Part shown: positions 44,767 through 56,400 of the stretch, in pieces | Position numbering within the stretch: position 1 is the first letter of the stretch | Layout of the letters: every line of letters starts with the position of its first letter | DNA from: Halictus rubicundus | Taxonomy: Eukaryota; Arthropoda; Insecta; Hymenoptera; Halictidae | NCBI RefSeq assembly: GCF_050948215.1 | Contig: NC_135157.1 | Coordinates: 3,968,001 to 4,032,000 of the forward strand | Reading direction: 5' to 3' | Length of the DNA: 64,000 nt | Notes under the pieces: model-generated | Seen by the model: the letters and a program-made list of their open reading frames with translations, nothing else | What the model was told of the DNA's origin: nothing | The model's database searches: none | Program-made: the position numbers and the translations under genes

Positions 44767-45810
44767 TTTTCATGGCTGCCATGATATCTCAATAATAGAT
44801 TGATCAATCTTTTTCAAATTTTACATACATACAAAGTAGAGATCCCTTTATCTGGTGAACTAAAATTATGTCAATATCCACGATAGTTTCCTTTTTATTG
44901 CTTGAAAACGTTTCAATCCTAGAAAATTTCTGTTTTATACGACTGCCATTCTTTCAAAAAATTTTGTCTGCATTATTCTAATTTCCAAGATAAAGGAGTC
45001 CCTTCTTCACACGTGTGTAAAATTTGAAGAGGATTGGCCAATTCGTTATTGACACATTGTGCCATAAAAAGTGACATGCTTCTGAAATCATACAATAATT
45101 TTAATAATAGTAATAATATTTTTGATCTCATAAGTTGTCTAAAATTAAAGCTTCGAATAGCAATGCCCCCTTAATTTGTTTATGGACGGGCACCCGCATA
45201 AATAAATGTATTCCATGAATCTATGTTCGACTATAGTATAGTCACTGTCTGATTTGATATTACTAGACTGCAGTAGGCACAATACACACTAAATAACTAC
45301 AGTTACTTGCTTACAGCAAGACTGAAACGACTAACATGATTAATGTTGTTCGACACTGCATGTCGAATAGTTATGCGAGTCATTTTCCGACGTGTTTTAT
45401 TGCGTTTCTTCTAGTTTCATGTTCCAAGAAAGAATGCAACGAATCTTCTCTCTCTTCAACATCTCCGATGCAGTAATAGATATGTTGCGCCGCTAGAGCA
45501 ATTAGAATGATGGCACCATGACGCCATCGACTATTAAACTGTCCATGATCAAAGCACTGTCATAAACATTGCAGGGCAGTGACGAGCTCACTTATGAAAT
45601 GGAAATATTTGTTTCATTGGTTCCTATTCGCTTGCATGATTTCAGTGGTTTCAGTGATAAAGCTGATTGTTATTATTTTAAACGGGTAGCAAACTAAGCA
45701 CTCTGAATGCTTTTCCAATTGTTAAAACAAAAAATACAATTTTTATTCAAATTGAAATTTTAGTCTGTATTTCCATAATAATATTAGAATCGAAGTCTGA
45801 CTTCACCATT
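44767..45810. other. No gene seen
   Basis: AT-rich DNA without recognisable features. Confidence 0.45.
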
Positions 45811-45895
45811 GGTTCGGATAATCGAGGTTCCACTTTATCGTGGATTAAACAAGAAAATACGGTCCAAATTATGTCTGTTTTGGTATCATTTTAAA
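45811..45895 (+). repeat. Fragment of repeat family R
   Basis: GGTTCGGATAATCGAGGTTC, then CACTTTATCG and GGATTAAACAAG, parallel to 17103-17185. Confidence 0.6.
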
Positions 45896-46024
45896 TATAT
45901 ATTTTGATTATTTAATTTAATTTTGGTATCATTTTTTAACTCGCAGCCAGAGATCAAAGAATAGTATCTTTACACAATATAAGCAACATTACTGTGTTAC
46001 TGGCAATAAAGTTATACTGATTAG

Positions 46025-46187
46025 TGGACAGCGGATTTGATACAATTAAGACAAAATTATAAAGACATTCGAAAAATTTACGAACAGTGTACCTTCTTCT
46101 GGACTAGATAAAATTGTTGAAACAAGAACATCCATTTCTTACGACCTACTTGGACAGTTTTTATTTTGCATACAGATCCGCAGTCTA
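46025..46187 (+). mobile_element. hAT-like MITE family H, copy H8
   Basis: Left end TGGACAGCGGATTTGATAC, right end GCATACAGATCCGCAGTCTA. The flanks CTGATTAG (46017-46024) and CCGATTAT (46188-46195) agree at 6 of 8. 163 bp, non-coding. Confidence 0.8.
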
Positions 46188-46195
46188 CCGATTAT

Positions 46196-47060
46196 ACTTC
46201 GCGCAACCGATTCAGAGGCTCACGAAGACGTGCAAGACACGTTCACGATATCCTTTTGTCCCGAAGAGAATGTCGCGGTTCTTTACAAACGCAGACCTCA
46301 AGTATCGTCGCGCCGGGTAAAAATGGCGGACATTTCCCTCGACTTCGGTCCTCTCGCATTTTGCGACACTGAGTCGAAGAGGGAATCAAGGAGTCGAGCG
46401 TGGCGCGGCCGAATGTCCTGACAAAACGGTACGTGTCCTTGGGAACAAACGGGCGATGCATTTATGAGATTTAAATCGCCTAAGCGGTCCATTTCCTCGG
46501 TTATGCATTATTCACCGGTTCCTCCAGGTACCTGAATGTTTTATACACCCTTCTTCTTCTTCCTTCTTCCTCCGTTCTTCCATCTTACCCCGTTCCTCGC
46601 GGAACCTTCGAGATACTGTAAGCTTATCACGCCGGGCCCAGGGAGCCTCGAGAGGAATGACAAAAGAAGGCAGCGGCGGTTTACGCGTTTTTTTTTCTTT
46701 TTTTTTTTTTTTGGTAGCCGTCTATTATCGTTTCTCATCCGGTCGAATGCGAGTAATGGCCTCAACGCGTGCCCCCTCGGCATTTGCACGCGTTTGTGCT
46801 CGTCGCCGCGCGATTTCCCGTTTCCAGCCGGCTCGCCGTGATTACGTTAACGATGATACTTCGTGGAGGAAGTGCCCCGATGTTGTTTGTCGGAAGAGAG
46901 GCTCCGTTGACGTCTGAATACATTGACACTTCCACCGCTGTGTCAAGGAGAGGCAATAACATGTCCATTGAATGCGTTGAATAGCGCGATAGTTGTACAA
47001 CAGTTTAGTGAAAATGACTTTCCATGCCTGTTTTATTCAACTCTAGCAAGTATTCTTTTA
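46196..47060. other. No gene seen: GC-rich block with poly(T)
   Basis: GC-rich with a T-tract at about 46691-46712. Open frames overlap on both strands without domains. Confidence 0.45.
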
Positions 47061-47380
47061 CATGCACAATTTTTAGTTTCAATAATTCTTATCGTTTTGT
47101 CTTTTTTCGTGGTCTACACGTATATTTCATTAAATTAAGTTTTCTGAATTATATACAACTGCGTGGTTGTCTTGATCTGATCGATCGTGCTTATATAAAA
47201 TGAAAAGAATAAAAGAATAATTTGATTTATTACGAAATTTCATGTGCAATTTTTAATTTCAATAATTCTGCCTGTTTTTGTAGCCTGCGTGTGTATTTTA
47301 TTCAATGAAATTTTTTAAATTACACACAACCACGGTTTTGCCCTGATTAATGAAACCTCCATTTTATGTAAAAAAAAAAA
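47061..47380 (+). repeat. Two-unit tandem duplication, 180-bp period
   Basis: CATGCACAATTTTTAGTTTC at 47061 and CATGTGCAATTTTTAATTTC at 47241 start two diverged units. Both continue with CAATAATTCT, a TTTTTCGTGG/TTTTTGTAGC segment, a CACAACCACG-type segment and ATAAAATG/ATTTTATG ends. Confidence 0.75.
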
Positions 47381-48591
47381 ATCGGTTTATTTTCTTGAGG
47401 TTCAAAATTAACTGGAGATCATTTCGTTACAGCATATTATTAAGTGAAGTATGCAACATAAGATCATCAAAGTAACTTCATCTCGAAAATGGAGTGTTAT
47501 ATTATCATTACTGCCACGTATACGTTAAATTTGAAAGGCTGAAAGTCCGCACGAGTAAAAAACTTATCACGTGCCGGTCATTTTCGAAAGTGGTAAGGAT
47601 AACAACGTGCTTTAAGAGAAAATGTGCACGGAGGTAGCATATCAACCGGTGTGACGTGTAACATAGCATAATCACAAGCTAGTATACGCAACGCCATATG
47701 CTACATCACTTGCCATTCCAGTTCTGCATGCATTTTCCCCTAGGCTGTGTGACGATGCGTGTTCTTAGACGGAGTGTATAGCATTGTATTGTTGCATATA
47801 ATGGGAGCTGTACGAGCTGTAATTTAGATGCTAAATATGATTGACGCTTCGTAAAAATTATTTCTCACATATCCAGTTTACCAGCCGGGTGAAATGGTTA
47901 GAGAGGTATACTTTAATCAAACTAATATAATGAATGCTTACTCAGAAAAAAACGTATTGTGCCGAGTTTCAACTCGGCCAGCTGCACAGAGTAATCCGAT
48001 TATCGAATTTTATTATAATTCATAATATGTACTTTGGTAAGCATAATGCACCAGATCTTTTTCATTTTTGCATTAAGTAGGGAAGCTAGAAGAAATCATA
48101 TCGACCCACATTTTATTCCAAACTGTCTTTTTTGATCAGAGTTGAAAGTTAAATGTCATTTCTCAATATGTAATAATTCAACCTTGACTTTGTTTAGTTC
48201 AAAGACAGTCTTGAATAATTTTGTTCATCTCTACCGTTTAAGATGTGAATAACAGTTTTCAGTGTCTTCTCATATTTCCATAAATTATTGAAAGCAAAAA
48301 TACAGTTTTATTTAATATCTGCCCCTTACAATCGACGTAAAAGTGTTTATTTTTACATAAAGATGTGCAGTCTATTCATAACTGCCGCAATGTTTTATTT
48401 TAGAATTTACGTATATTGTTGGTAATTCATAAGGACAAAAGACCCAACCCTACATTAATACCATTTATCCTAATAACTCTGATTAAAACAGAGTACCAGG
48501 GAGAATGGCCTAATTTGAGCAAGCTAAGTTGATTCTAAGTTGATCAACAATGTATCGCGTGAAAGAAAAATCCTTTAACATTGTTAACGAT
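47381..48591. other. No gene seen; solitary family H right end
   Basis: AT-rich. ACATAAAGATGTGCAGTCTA, ending at 48374, is a right terminus of family H without a clear left end. A perfect short hairpin GCCGAGTT/AACTCGGC lies at about 47962-47979. Confidence 0.5.
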
Positions 48592-48776
48592 TAGACTGTC
48601 GATTTTATGGATTTATATAACGTACACATTTCTGTAACGCGTGGGTGAAATTTTAAACGGTAGAAAGATAAGAAAAATGTATTGGCGTTGATATATTATT
48701 TTTGAATTATCGAGATGACTAAAGAAAAGAAGCAGTTTCTACTTGGCTCCTGTTTTTAAATAATTCTTGCAGTCTA
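48592..48776 (+). mobile_element. hAT-like MITE family H, copy H9
   Basis: Left end TAGACTGTCGATTTTATGG, right end TTCTTGCAGTCTA. The flanks TTAACGAT (48584-48591) and TGAACAAT (48777-48784) agree at 6 of 8. 185 bp, non-coding. Confidence 0.75.
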
Positions 48777-51700
48777 TGAACAATATTAACAGATTACGAA
48801 TTTTATTTGGAGTCTGATAAAGGTGCTAATTAACTACGCGTTACTATTTCACAAAACACATTTTAATTGAATCAGAAATACAAAGTCGCGCAGGCAACCT
48901 CCCAGTTTTTGGTCTGTTGCATTCCGTCGCGGCCCGTTCGATTTTCCTGTACCAGCTCGCCGGCCATTCTCGAACGCTTCGATTTTCCCAGGCCGTTTCA
49001 AGAAATGTAAATTTGGTTGGCAACCGCGTTGCAACGGCGACGGTGCGATTGCATCGTGTCGCGCGCGGTGTCTCGGTCTCGCAGATCCAACGTTCAGACG
49101 GTTTTTTGGTATTCCGGACCGCACCTCCACGAATTCGGCTCGCGATCCAACAAGAATTTTGGGATCCCCACCTTTGCCCCCTGGGAGAAACGACAGGATG
49201 GCCACTGTCCAGTTTCGTGCTTGCCTTGCCCCCTTTAATTATCTCTCTTTTCTGGCTCGGCCCCCTCTCTGCGCGAGACATCATCGAAACTCACGTTCGC
49301 CCTTTGTACGTGACGTAAGACCGGGACGATTCGTCCCCGGATCTTCAATTTCCTCTGTTCAGCCGGACCGAGAATGTTCGATTACTTCGACAGAGGTGCA
49401 ATCACTTTCTCAAACCGTGTTAAACCCACCTGGAAGAAGCAGAACTCCATTTTTAACGCCGCTAGAGTTCTCGCTGTTCGGGATGTCGGCTGCAAGTCAG
49501 AACAGTTCATTGTCATTTAAAAGGGTGCACTAGTGTGACTGGTCCAAAGTGATTCTTGGTTGCGCAGATTGAAAGAGCATTTGAAAAATATGCTTAGAAA
49601 ATTTTATAATTGTATTTGAGAAGATGAAAGAATTATAAATTGTTTAATACGACTCATCAATGACTAGCAATAGCCTCATTGGTAAAACCATGTTTTTTGA
49701 AATGATTACCTCGATAACTGTACTGTGTTAATAGAACTCAAATTATGCTTATGTCTTCAGCACATGTGTGGCCATCTTGGTGCCACAGTCCTGTCAAAAT
49801 ATATTTTTTCCTCTAATTTTTGCAGCCTCACATCTAGAACATTTTTGAGGCAGTCGTCATCTTCACACTTGGAAATGCTATATTGAAATGTGTTCTATTG
49901 CTTCGTTATGCTGCTTAATTTGCAGTTACATACAAAAAGAAAATGTCTTTGAAATCTGGAAAAATATGATCTTGAGGAAAAAATTATTACCACCATTATA
50001 TGTGTCACCGAATAATTTGTCCTTTTGACATTTCCCGTAGCATAAATAATTGCGTAGATATCGCCTTGTAACAGACTTACCGGGACACCCTGTATATAAT
50101 TATTCGTATTTAATATACGCCCGAATAATTCGTTCAATAATCATATATACGATCTTGATCGATCACTCTCTGGCTGGACTAGTATTTAAAATGATATTTT
50201 ACAAACAAGAATACTCGTAGTATTTCACATCAACCACGGTACAAACGTACCAATGTATTTAAAAAATTGTTTGGAACAGTTTCCTGCGTCTTATTATGCT
50301 TCAGGAAAGTATGGCAATATCTCCTATCGAATCATACACGAAAATTTGCTCGGACGTGGGGGGATTAAGGGCCGTATGTATTTTTCCCTGCAAACATCGA
50401 GCATCCGAAATCGAGGTATTGCTGTTTCCACTAGGAAAGTCGAACGGAGTTCCGCCAGTAGATTGTTGCGTTTGTGAAAATGGGCGGAGGCAGGTCCAGC
50501 GAGTTTATAATGCCGATCCTGCGTTACTTTCAATATTTTATCCTCAAACAGGAAAGAGGAGAGGGGACTATTAACCGAACGTCCCCGAGGGCCAGCTTCG
50601 CAGGATAATGCAGCCTTGTTTGACGATAAATTTCCTACGATATCGACGTGCCCCCCTCCCTCCGCTCTCCTTGTTGCTTTATTTCGACTGTATCACTGCT
50701 GGTATTATTCGGAGCTTTATTCGTGCTGCTTGAGCCCCGGTCTTCCTTCCCCCTTGCGTGTATAATCACGGTACAGGTTCTTCCAATTAATTTTCTGGTC
50801 GTGCATTAATCTCCTGTAATTTAATATTACAGCAAGAAATTCCAAGTCTCGCGAGTGGTATCAATTTTCAATTTGGAATTGAACGGTGAAGGAATTGGAT
50901 AATTACTGATGTATTTGTAGAAAGTTGTCCAACGTTTACATAATAATGTTTTCAGAAAATATTTTTAAATTATATGAAAAGGGTAGTAGCTAAATAATCG
51001 TGAATCTTCACAAGACTTCCGTTACGAATTTATAATAGTGTACAGAAAATTCTGTTGAGAGAAGAAAAACTTCAAGAAAATTGTTTACATGTTTATACGT
51101 TGTCAACAAATATTGAATATTGACGTAATACAGTTGAAATAACCTGAGGAAGAGTAGAGAACGTATGTATTTGTGAATGTCGTTGTGTAATGCAGAAAAT
51201 ATTCGATGATGATTGAATTTGTCTTTTTATTGGCTATAATGTTAAACTAATGAAAATAATACACAATATGACTATAAAAAAGCATGGTTTCTTTGGACTC
51301 ACCCTGCACATATATCATATTCGTACGTTGTTACGTTAAAACATAATTTCTTAAAAAATATACAGTGAAACAATGAGTTATTGAACGAAACGCTATTGAA
51401 TTTATTTTTTCACGAAGTATAGATGAATACCAATTATAAATATACATTTTGCAACAGTGCAGGCAATATTATTTGCCACATGGATAACAAATAAACTAAT
51501 AAATATTGCATAAAATGCTCGGTACAACGTATGTGTAGTTTAAAATGTGTTCTGTCTGTTCTCGTTTTACAGTCAGCATTGTTATGATTCTGTAATGTAA
51601 CGAAGTCCATTACTTTCTGTATTAATTTTAAATTTTTGCAAATAATAATTTGCAAATATAAATACAGCATTGTGCCCATTAATGTGAGCTAAGGTTTTCA

Positions 51701-53154
51701 ATGGAAACTAAATATGGCACATAAAACAGTGTATTATCTTTTTAACAAAAACTGTATTTTACATGCAACAAAGTCGATGGTAATACATATGGCATTATAT
51801 TACCATATATGTATAATGGTAATGTAACAATATGGATATCTATGAAAATGTCAAATAACTGTTACAATCGTATGAATCAGCACAATACTGTATTCTCTGA
51901 TTTTAATAATTTAGCCATGATTTATTGTAAACAAGTATAATTGTGATTTCTTTCTTCCCTTTTTCGAAGGGTTTGTGCCATTTCCGTTCAGAAATTATAC
52001 AATCGAATATAAATCCGTATTTTATTGATAAATACGAAGAGATAGATTATCGTATACAACAGAAATATGAATGGCGGCGAATTAATTGGCGATCACTTTA
52101 ACCGCGTCCGAACGGTTAGGGGTGTGCGGGGGTTGAAATTAATTGGTCACGTGACTCCATCGACGTCCTAGGGAAGTGGAGGAGAAGAGGTCGGGAGTGG
52201 TTCCTTGAAATGGCCCTCTTCTCATTCGTCCTTCTTGTCCCCGGTCTCTTTCCCAGGACATATCCCGTCCATCTCGGCTTTTCTCGAGATCGAAAAGTCT
52301 CGAGTCGCGAAGATGGGGCCGGCCATCGGGCTTTTACGACGACGACGCCATGGCCGGCCATAGAACGCCGATAAAAATCGGTCATGAAAAGTAAGAAGTT
52401 TGTTCCCTTTCTGGCTTCTGTTTGCCCTTGTCCTTTACGCCGGCCGGCCATCGGATTTTCCTTCGTCTGGTCCACTTTATGATCGCCGCTCTTCGTAGCC
52501 ATCGCTGTCCCGAGAATTAAACGCGGATTTTTTTCTGGATCATTGTACGAGGATCGCTCGGTTTACACAGCACCCTTACACTATCGCGGAAATCATTTTT
52601 CGCCGGTTCACTTTAACGTGGATTTTATGAAACGTTGCTTCCGACGTCAAAAGATGATCAAACCACAAATTTCGCGACGCCATTTTCGAGTTACCAGTAT
52701 GAAAATGTTGCAGAGACACTCCTTGACCGATTATGGAAACACCATACATTTGTCTTCATAATTTTCTCTTGTCTCTTCCTGAATCATGCGGAACTGTGTT
52801 GGGTCTTATAAATTCGTGTTATTATTAATTGTATCCTGACTCGTGTGGTTTTCTAGGGTTAGAAAATACAATTCAAGAAATTATATTTAGTGAGTTCTTT
52901 TTGTTTAAAAACTAGGTTAACGCGTTGAGTGTCGCAGCAATGCCCGTAAAAGCCATACAAACTGCAATAATTATGTACTCTTTTGGGGACGATCAGTGTC
53001 ATGGAAATAATGAGAATGACTTCCAAATTTGATAACGATATCATGTATTATAAATTTGACATAAATACAGTTTCAACAGATATATGAAAATATACGTTTA
53101 CTTCCGGTGGAAGCGGGCGAGTTTTGCGAAGTGTAAGTAGCATTTTAAATGTAC
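48777..53154. other. No gene seen: long mixed region
   Basis: A GC-rich block at 48850-49500 has overlapping open frames. A solitary right terminus of a GGTGTCCCGG-type foldback (GGGACACCCTG then TA) lies at about 50082-50094, and a similar ACTCACCCTG end near 51298. A GC-rich stretch at 52080-52650 contains a 128-codon minus-strand open frame (52116-52502) starting at an ATG but with no domain. The rest is AT-rich. Confidence 0.45.
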
Positions 53155-53162
53155 TTCATAAT

Positions 53163-53320
53163 GAGGTTGCGGATAATTATGAAGCGTCGCATTGTGCCTG
53201 TTATACGGACACGTGTACTATCATTTCGCTTACAGTTGAAAATGTAACAATAATTGATGAATTCTCCGGTTTTGTTTAATTTTGTACACTCCCGTTCGTT
53301 TGCATGAAATCCACAGTCTG
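53163..53320 (+). mobile_element. hAT-like MITE family H, copy H11
   Basis: The left end GAGGTTGCGGATAATTATG and right end TGCATGAAATCCACAGTCTG are diverged family H termini. The flanks TTCATAAT (53155-53162) and TTAATAAT (53321-53328) agree at 7 of 8. 158 bp. Confidence 0.72.
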
Positions 53321-53328
53321 TTAATAAT

Positions 53329-53703
53329 GTTCCGACAACTTCTGGTTTACAATAGACTGGAAACTTGCTTTCTGTGTCATCGTTTAACCTTATGCAGCTT
53401 TCCGTATTCATCCGGGCACAATTATCAATTGATCATCAATTCATTATTTTAATGAATGTACCGTTTTAATTAATTGTTTGTTTGTCGAATAATTATTTAC
53501 TTATTACTGAATATTTGCATACATTACGCTATCAACAACTTGAATCGTGTAACCATATTAATAGAATTAGTATTTAAGAATATTCTGCTGTGTCCAATTT
53601 TTCCGAAATTTTGCATTTATGGTGGTGCATATACAATCGCTAGCATATTATTAACAGTAGCCCGTGTAATTGCATGATTTCAAAAAATTATAGCACCGTT
53701 TCT
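53329..53703. other. No gene seen
   Basis: AT-rich DNA; nothing recognised. Confidence 0.5.
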
Positions 53704-53857
53704 GTCAGAACAAGTAATGCATTTCAATCACAATGATTCACAAAGATTTGAAATTATAATTAAGCTTGAAAACATCATTTTTGCAACCTTCCGGTCAGAA
53801 CAAGTAATGCATTGAAATAAGAATGATTCAGAAAGATTAGCAATTATAATTAAGTTT
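53704..53857 (+). repeat. Two-unit tandem duplication, 90-bp period
   Basis: GTCAGAACAAGTAATGCATT starts at 53704 and again at 53794. Both units continue with AATGATTCA, AAAGATT and AATTATAATTAAG. About 64 bp of each unit is shared with roughly ten differences. Confidence 0.85.
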
Positions 53858-55154
53858 CCAGTTCTTGCTTCATCTTCGAGTTGATCTCCGAAGTCTTATA
53901 TTTTTACTGCACTTTGTTTCGATTACTATTACCTCCAAAATATGAATTGTAGAAGCTACGAGTGCTAAACGAAGATTTGCTCATAAAAAATCTTAGTTAA
54001 ACATAAGATATATATGAATATTTATAGAAATTTCATCTCTTTTATTTTCCATTTTTTTTAATATTAACTCCCTTAAAATGTATAGAATTATACATTTTTT
54101 ACCTTCTAGAATAACATCTATTGTAATTATTTATTGTTCTTTAGATTATTCATTAAATTCAGATATTAATTATATATTATTATTTAGTTTATGATTAAAA
54201 TTAGGATTATTTCCTTTAAATGAATAAATAAATTTGATTTATTTTGTGTTGCAAATATCATAAACAAATGCAATTTTAACTTCGACTATTGGATGTCCTC
54301 TGAGCGTCTAAATAAATTAATATCCTTGGTATATTTATCTGATTCGCTTGTAAACATCCGTGTCCCTCATAAACGCCCTAATATCCTCTGCACGCGCTCC
54401 CACAAGATCCAAAATAAAGAAAATTGAGTTTCGAATTCGGTTCGGTCTTGACGTTGCTCCTTCGATTTCTGGCTGTTCCACAAATTGAAAAATCCTGCAA
54501 AAGGACGCAGATTTCAGGACGCAGAAGACACTAAACGGAACACGGCGAGGCAAATATTGACAATAACAAAAGATGAATTTCAGAATTGCTTCCGCAAGTG
54601 TGCGGTTCGCTTGACGGTTTGTGGCTTCCAAGGGGAGTGCATAGAAGGGGACATCGTCGTTATTGACCAAGATTAACCCTTTCTCCTGCTATAACACAAA
54701 GAAGGATCATTTCCGGGGAGACCTCGTATATCCGGACTGTGTCATATTCGACTAGTGTGTTGACTTTAATGTGTACGAACTCCAGCCGACTCTATGGCGT
54801 TCCTAACAGTTTGTATATCGAAATGTGATCGTGATGTCGCATTACGGACGCACACCATCGCATCGTAGCGTCGCCGAATGAATCATTGGAACGTAACGTC
54901 TCTATCTCATAAATGGATTACCAGCATTCAACGATGGTAAAAGCGGGGCGATTAAAACTTAACCAATCAACGATTCCGTCTTACAAGTCGAGCCCGATTC
55001 GGCGCGATCTTCATCAAAGGATAAATGCGATAGTTCCCGAAGCGAACGTCCGTCGACGGTTCCATCTCGTTCCGTGTCCACGCTTATTTCCATCGGCGAT
55101 GAAAATGCAAATGAAACGTCCCGTCTAATGCGCTTCTTACCCCGTCTCGAGATC
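53858..55154. other. No gene seen; very AT-rich patch at 54000-54260
   Basis: The patch at 54000-54260 is far more AT-rich than its surroundings and might be mitochondrial-derived (see findings), but this is weak. A GC-rich block from about 54340 shows no domain-bearing frame. Confidence 0.4.
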
Positions 55155-55500
55155 TCGATTAACCCTCGGGAGTGGGGGGTGGGGGTGGGGGTGGGGAGAG
55201 TCTCGGCTTTTTTCCCCGAATCCATTTCAATTAGCCGTTCGATCGTTAATAAGTCCCCGGTAGCTTGGGATACGTCGAGCTGTTACGCCGAGATTAATTA
55301 ACGTCGATCGGATCATGGCCGGCTCTTCGCGTAGAGGCCGCGAAAGATCTAGGAAAAGGAGTTCCCCCGGGGCATAAGGGAACAGGAATCTCGGTGTTTG
55401 TCGGATGATCGACCGATCGAACTCCGTTCGAGCGTGAAACAAAGGTGTCGTCGAACGATCGACCTGTGAGGGGGGGGGGGGGGGGCGTCGTGTTCGGATC
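55155..55500 (+). repeat. G-rich tracts with quadruplex potential
   Basis: Four G-runs separated by single T (GGGGGGTGGGGGTGGGGGTG) lie at about 55172-55196, and an uninterrupted run of 16 G at 55470-55485. Both match the usual G-quadruplex pattern on the plus strand. Confidence 0.85.
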
Positions 55501-56129
55501 GCACCGCAATTTCTGCGTGTAATTGGAACGGGACGGGGGACAATGCCGGCTCGCAGACGGTTTCATGCAACGATTTTGCTCGTAGATGTGCCTCCAACAC
55601 CTGCAGCTCTGTCGCGAGATACCGATCAGGGGAGTTTTCTACAGGGATTTCAAACCGGTATGATTTTGATTATTATATCAGCAACGCTATACCGAAACCG
55701 AAATAAATATCGAAATAAAATTGCCTTATATGGTAACGTTGCTGGAGCAATTTTACAATTGATTTGTAATGCGAGCGAGCGAAAGTCGCCAGATTAGGAC
55801 ATGTCTTCCCCTTCTACGACGTTATTCCCTTACCCTTCCAATACGCCCGGTCACGTGACGCGTTCCTTATCTGTCGTGCATGTGTCACAATGTCACGTGA
55901 CTAATCCGGTACTGGCAGAGAGAGAGGGTAACTTTTCCGGTAACCTGATCCGGTGACTCTGGAGCAAGCCGCGAACGCATAGTCCGCATAGTCAAATATT
56001 CCGAAAATTGTATAACAATGAGATATGGAAATCGAAAAAATTACCGGTATTTTACAATTCGGTGTAAATCCCCGGCTTGGGACGCGTCGTTTTTGGGTGA
56101 TTTTTAATAGAGAAATTTATCGAAATGTT
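55501..56129. other. No gene seen
   Basis: Mixed composition. A short frame with a CACGTGAC-repeated segment (55850-55905) is not coding. The mariner relic follows. Confidence 0.45.
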
Positions 56130-56131
56130 TA

Positions 56132-56400
56132 TTAGGTTGTACGGGAAGTAATTTCGTTTTCCAAGGGAAAATGAAAGACAACTTTTTACTATTTCAATGT
56201 TTTATTCGGTGATACGGTGACCATTTTACTTTACGATATTTTGCCATCCTTCTGGCAACGTGGAGATGACACGCTCGTAGAATTCCTGCGTTTTATCAGC
56301 AAAAAACTGAGTTGAGACTTTGGACGCTTTCATTTGAAATGAAATTTATCCCGCGTGAAGAGTGTTGAAGAGAGCGAAATAAATGGTAATCCGATGGTAC
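56132..56400 (-). pseudogene. mariner transposase 3' relic
   Basis: The plus-strand start TTAGGTTGTACGGGAAGTAA after TA (56130-56131) is a mariner terminus. On the minus strand the last part of a transposase is readable: a PSDYHLFRSLQHS segment with the third catalytic Asp, then after damage FADKTQEFYERVIS and TLPEGWQNIVK with a stop codon. It differs from the copy at 22190 (EFYERVISTLPEGW against KFYERGIMKLPERW), so it belongs to a different lineage. The 5' two thirds are missing. Confidence 0.88.

Noticed and set aside
52116..52502. 128-codon minus-strand frame starting at an ATG
   Set aside because: The start context is acceptable, but the protein is Lys/Arg/Gly/Pro-rich without domain or signal; could be checked with RNA data but not supported here.
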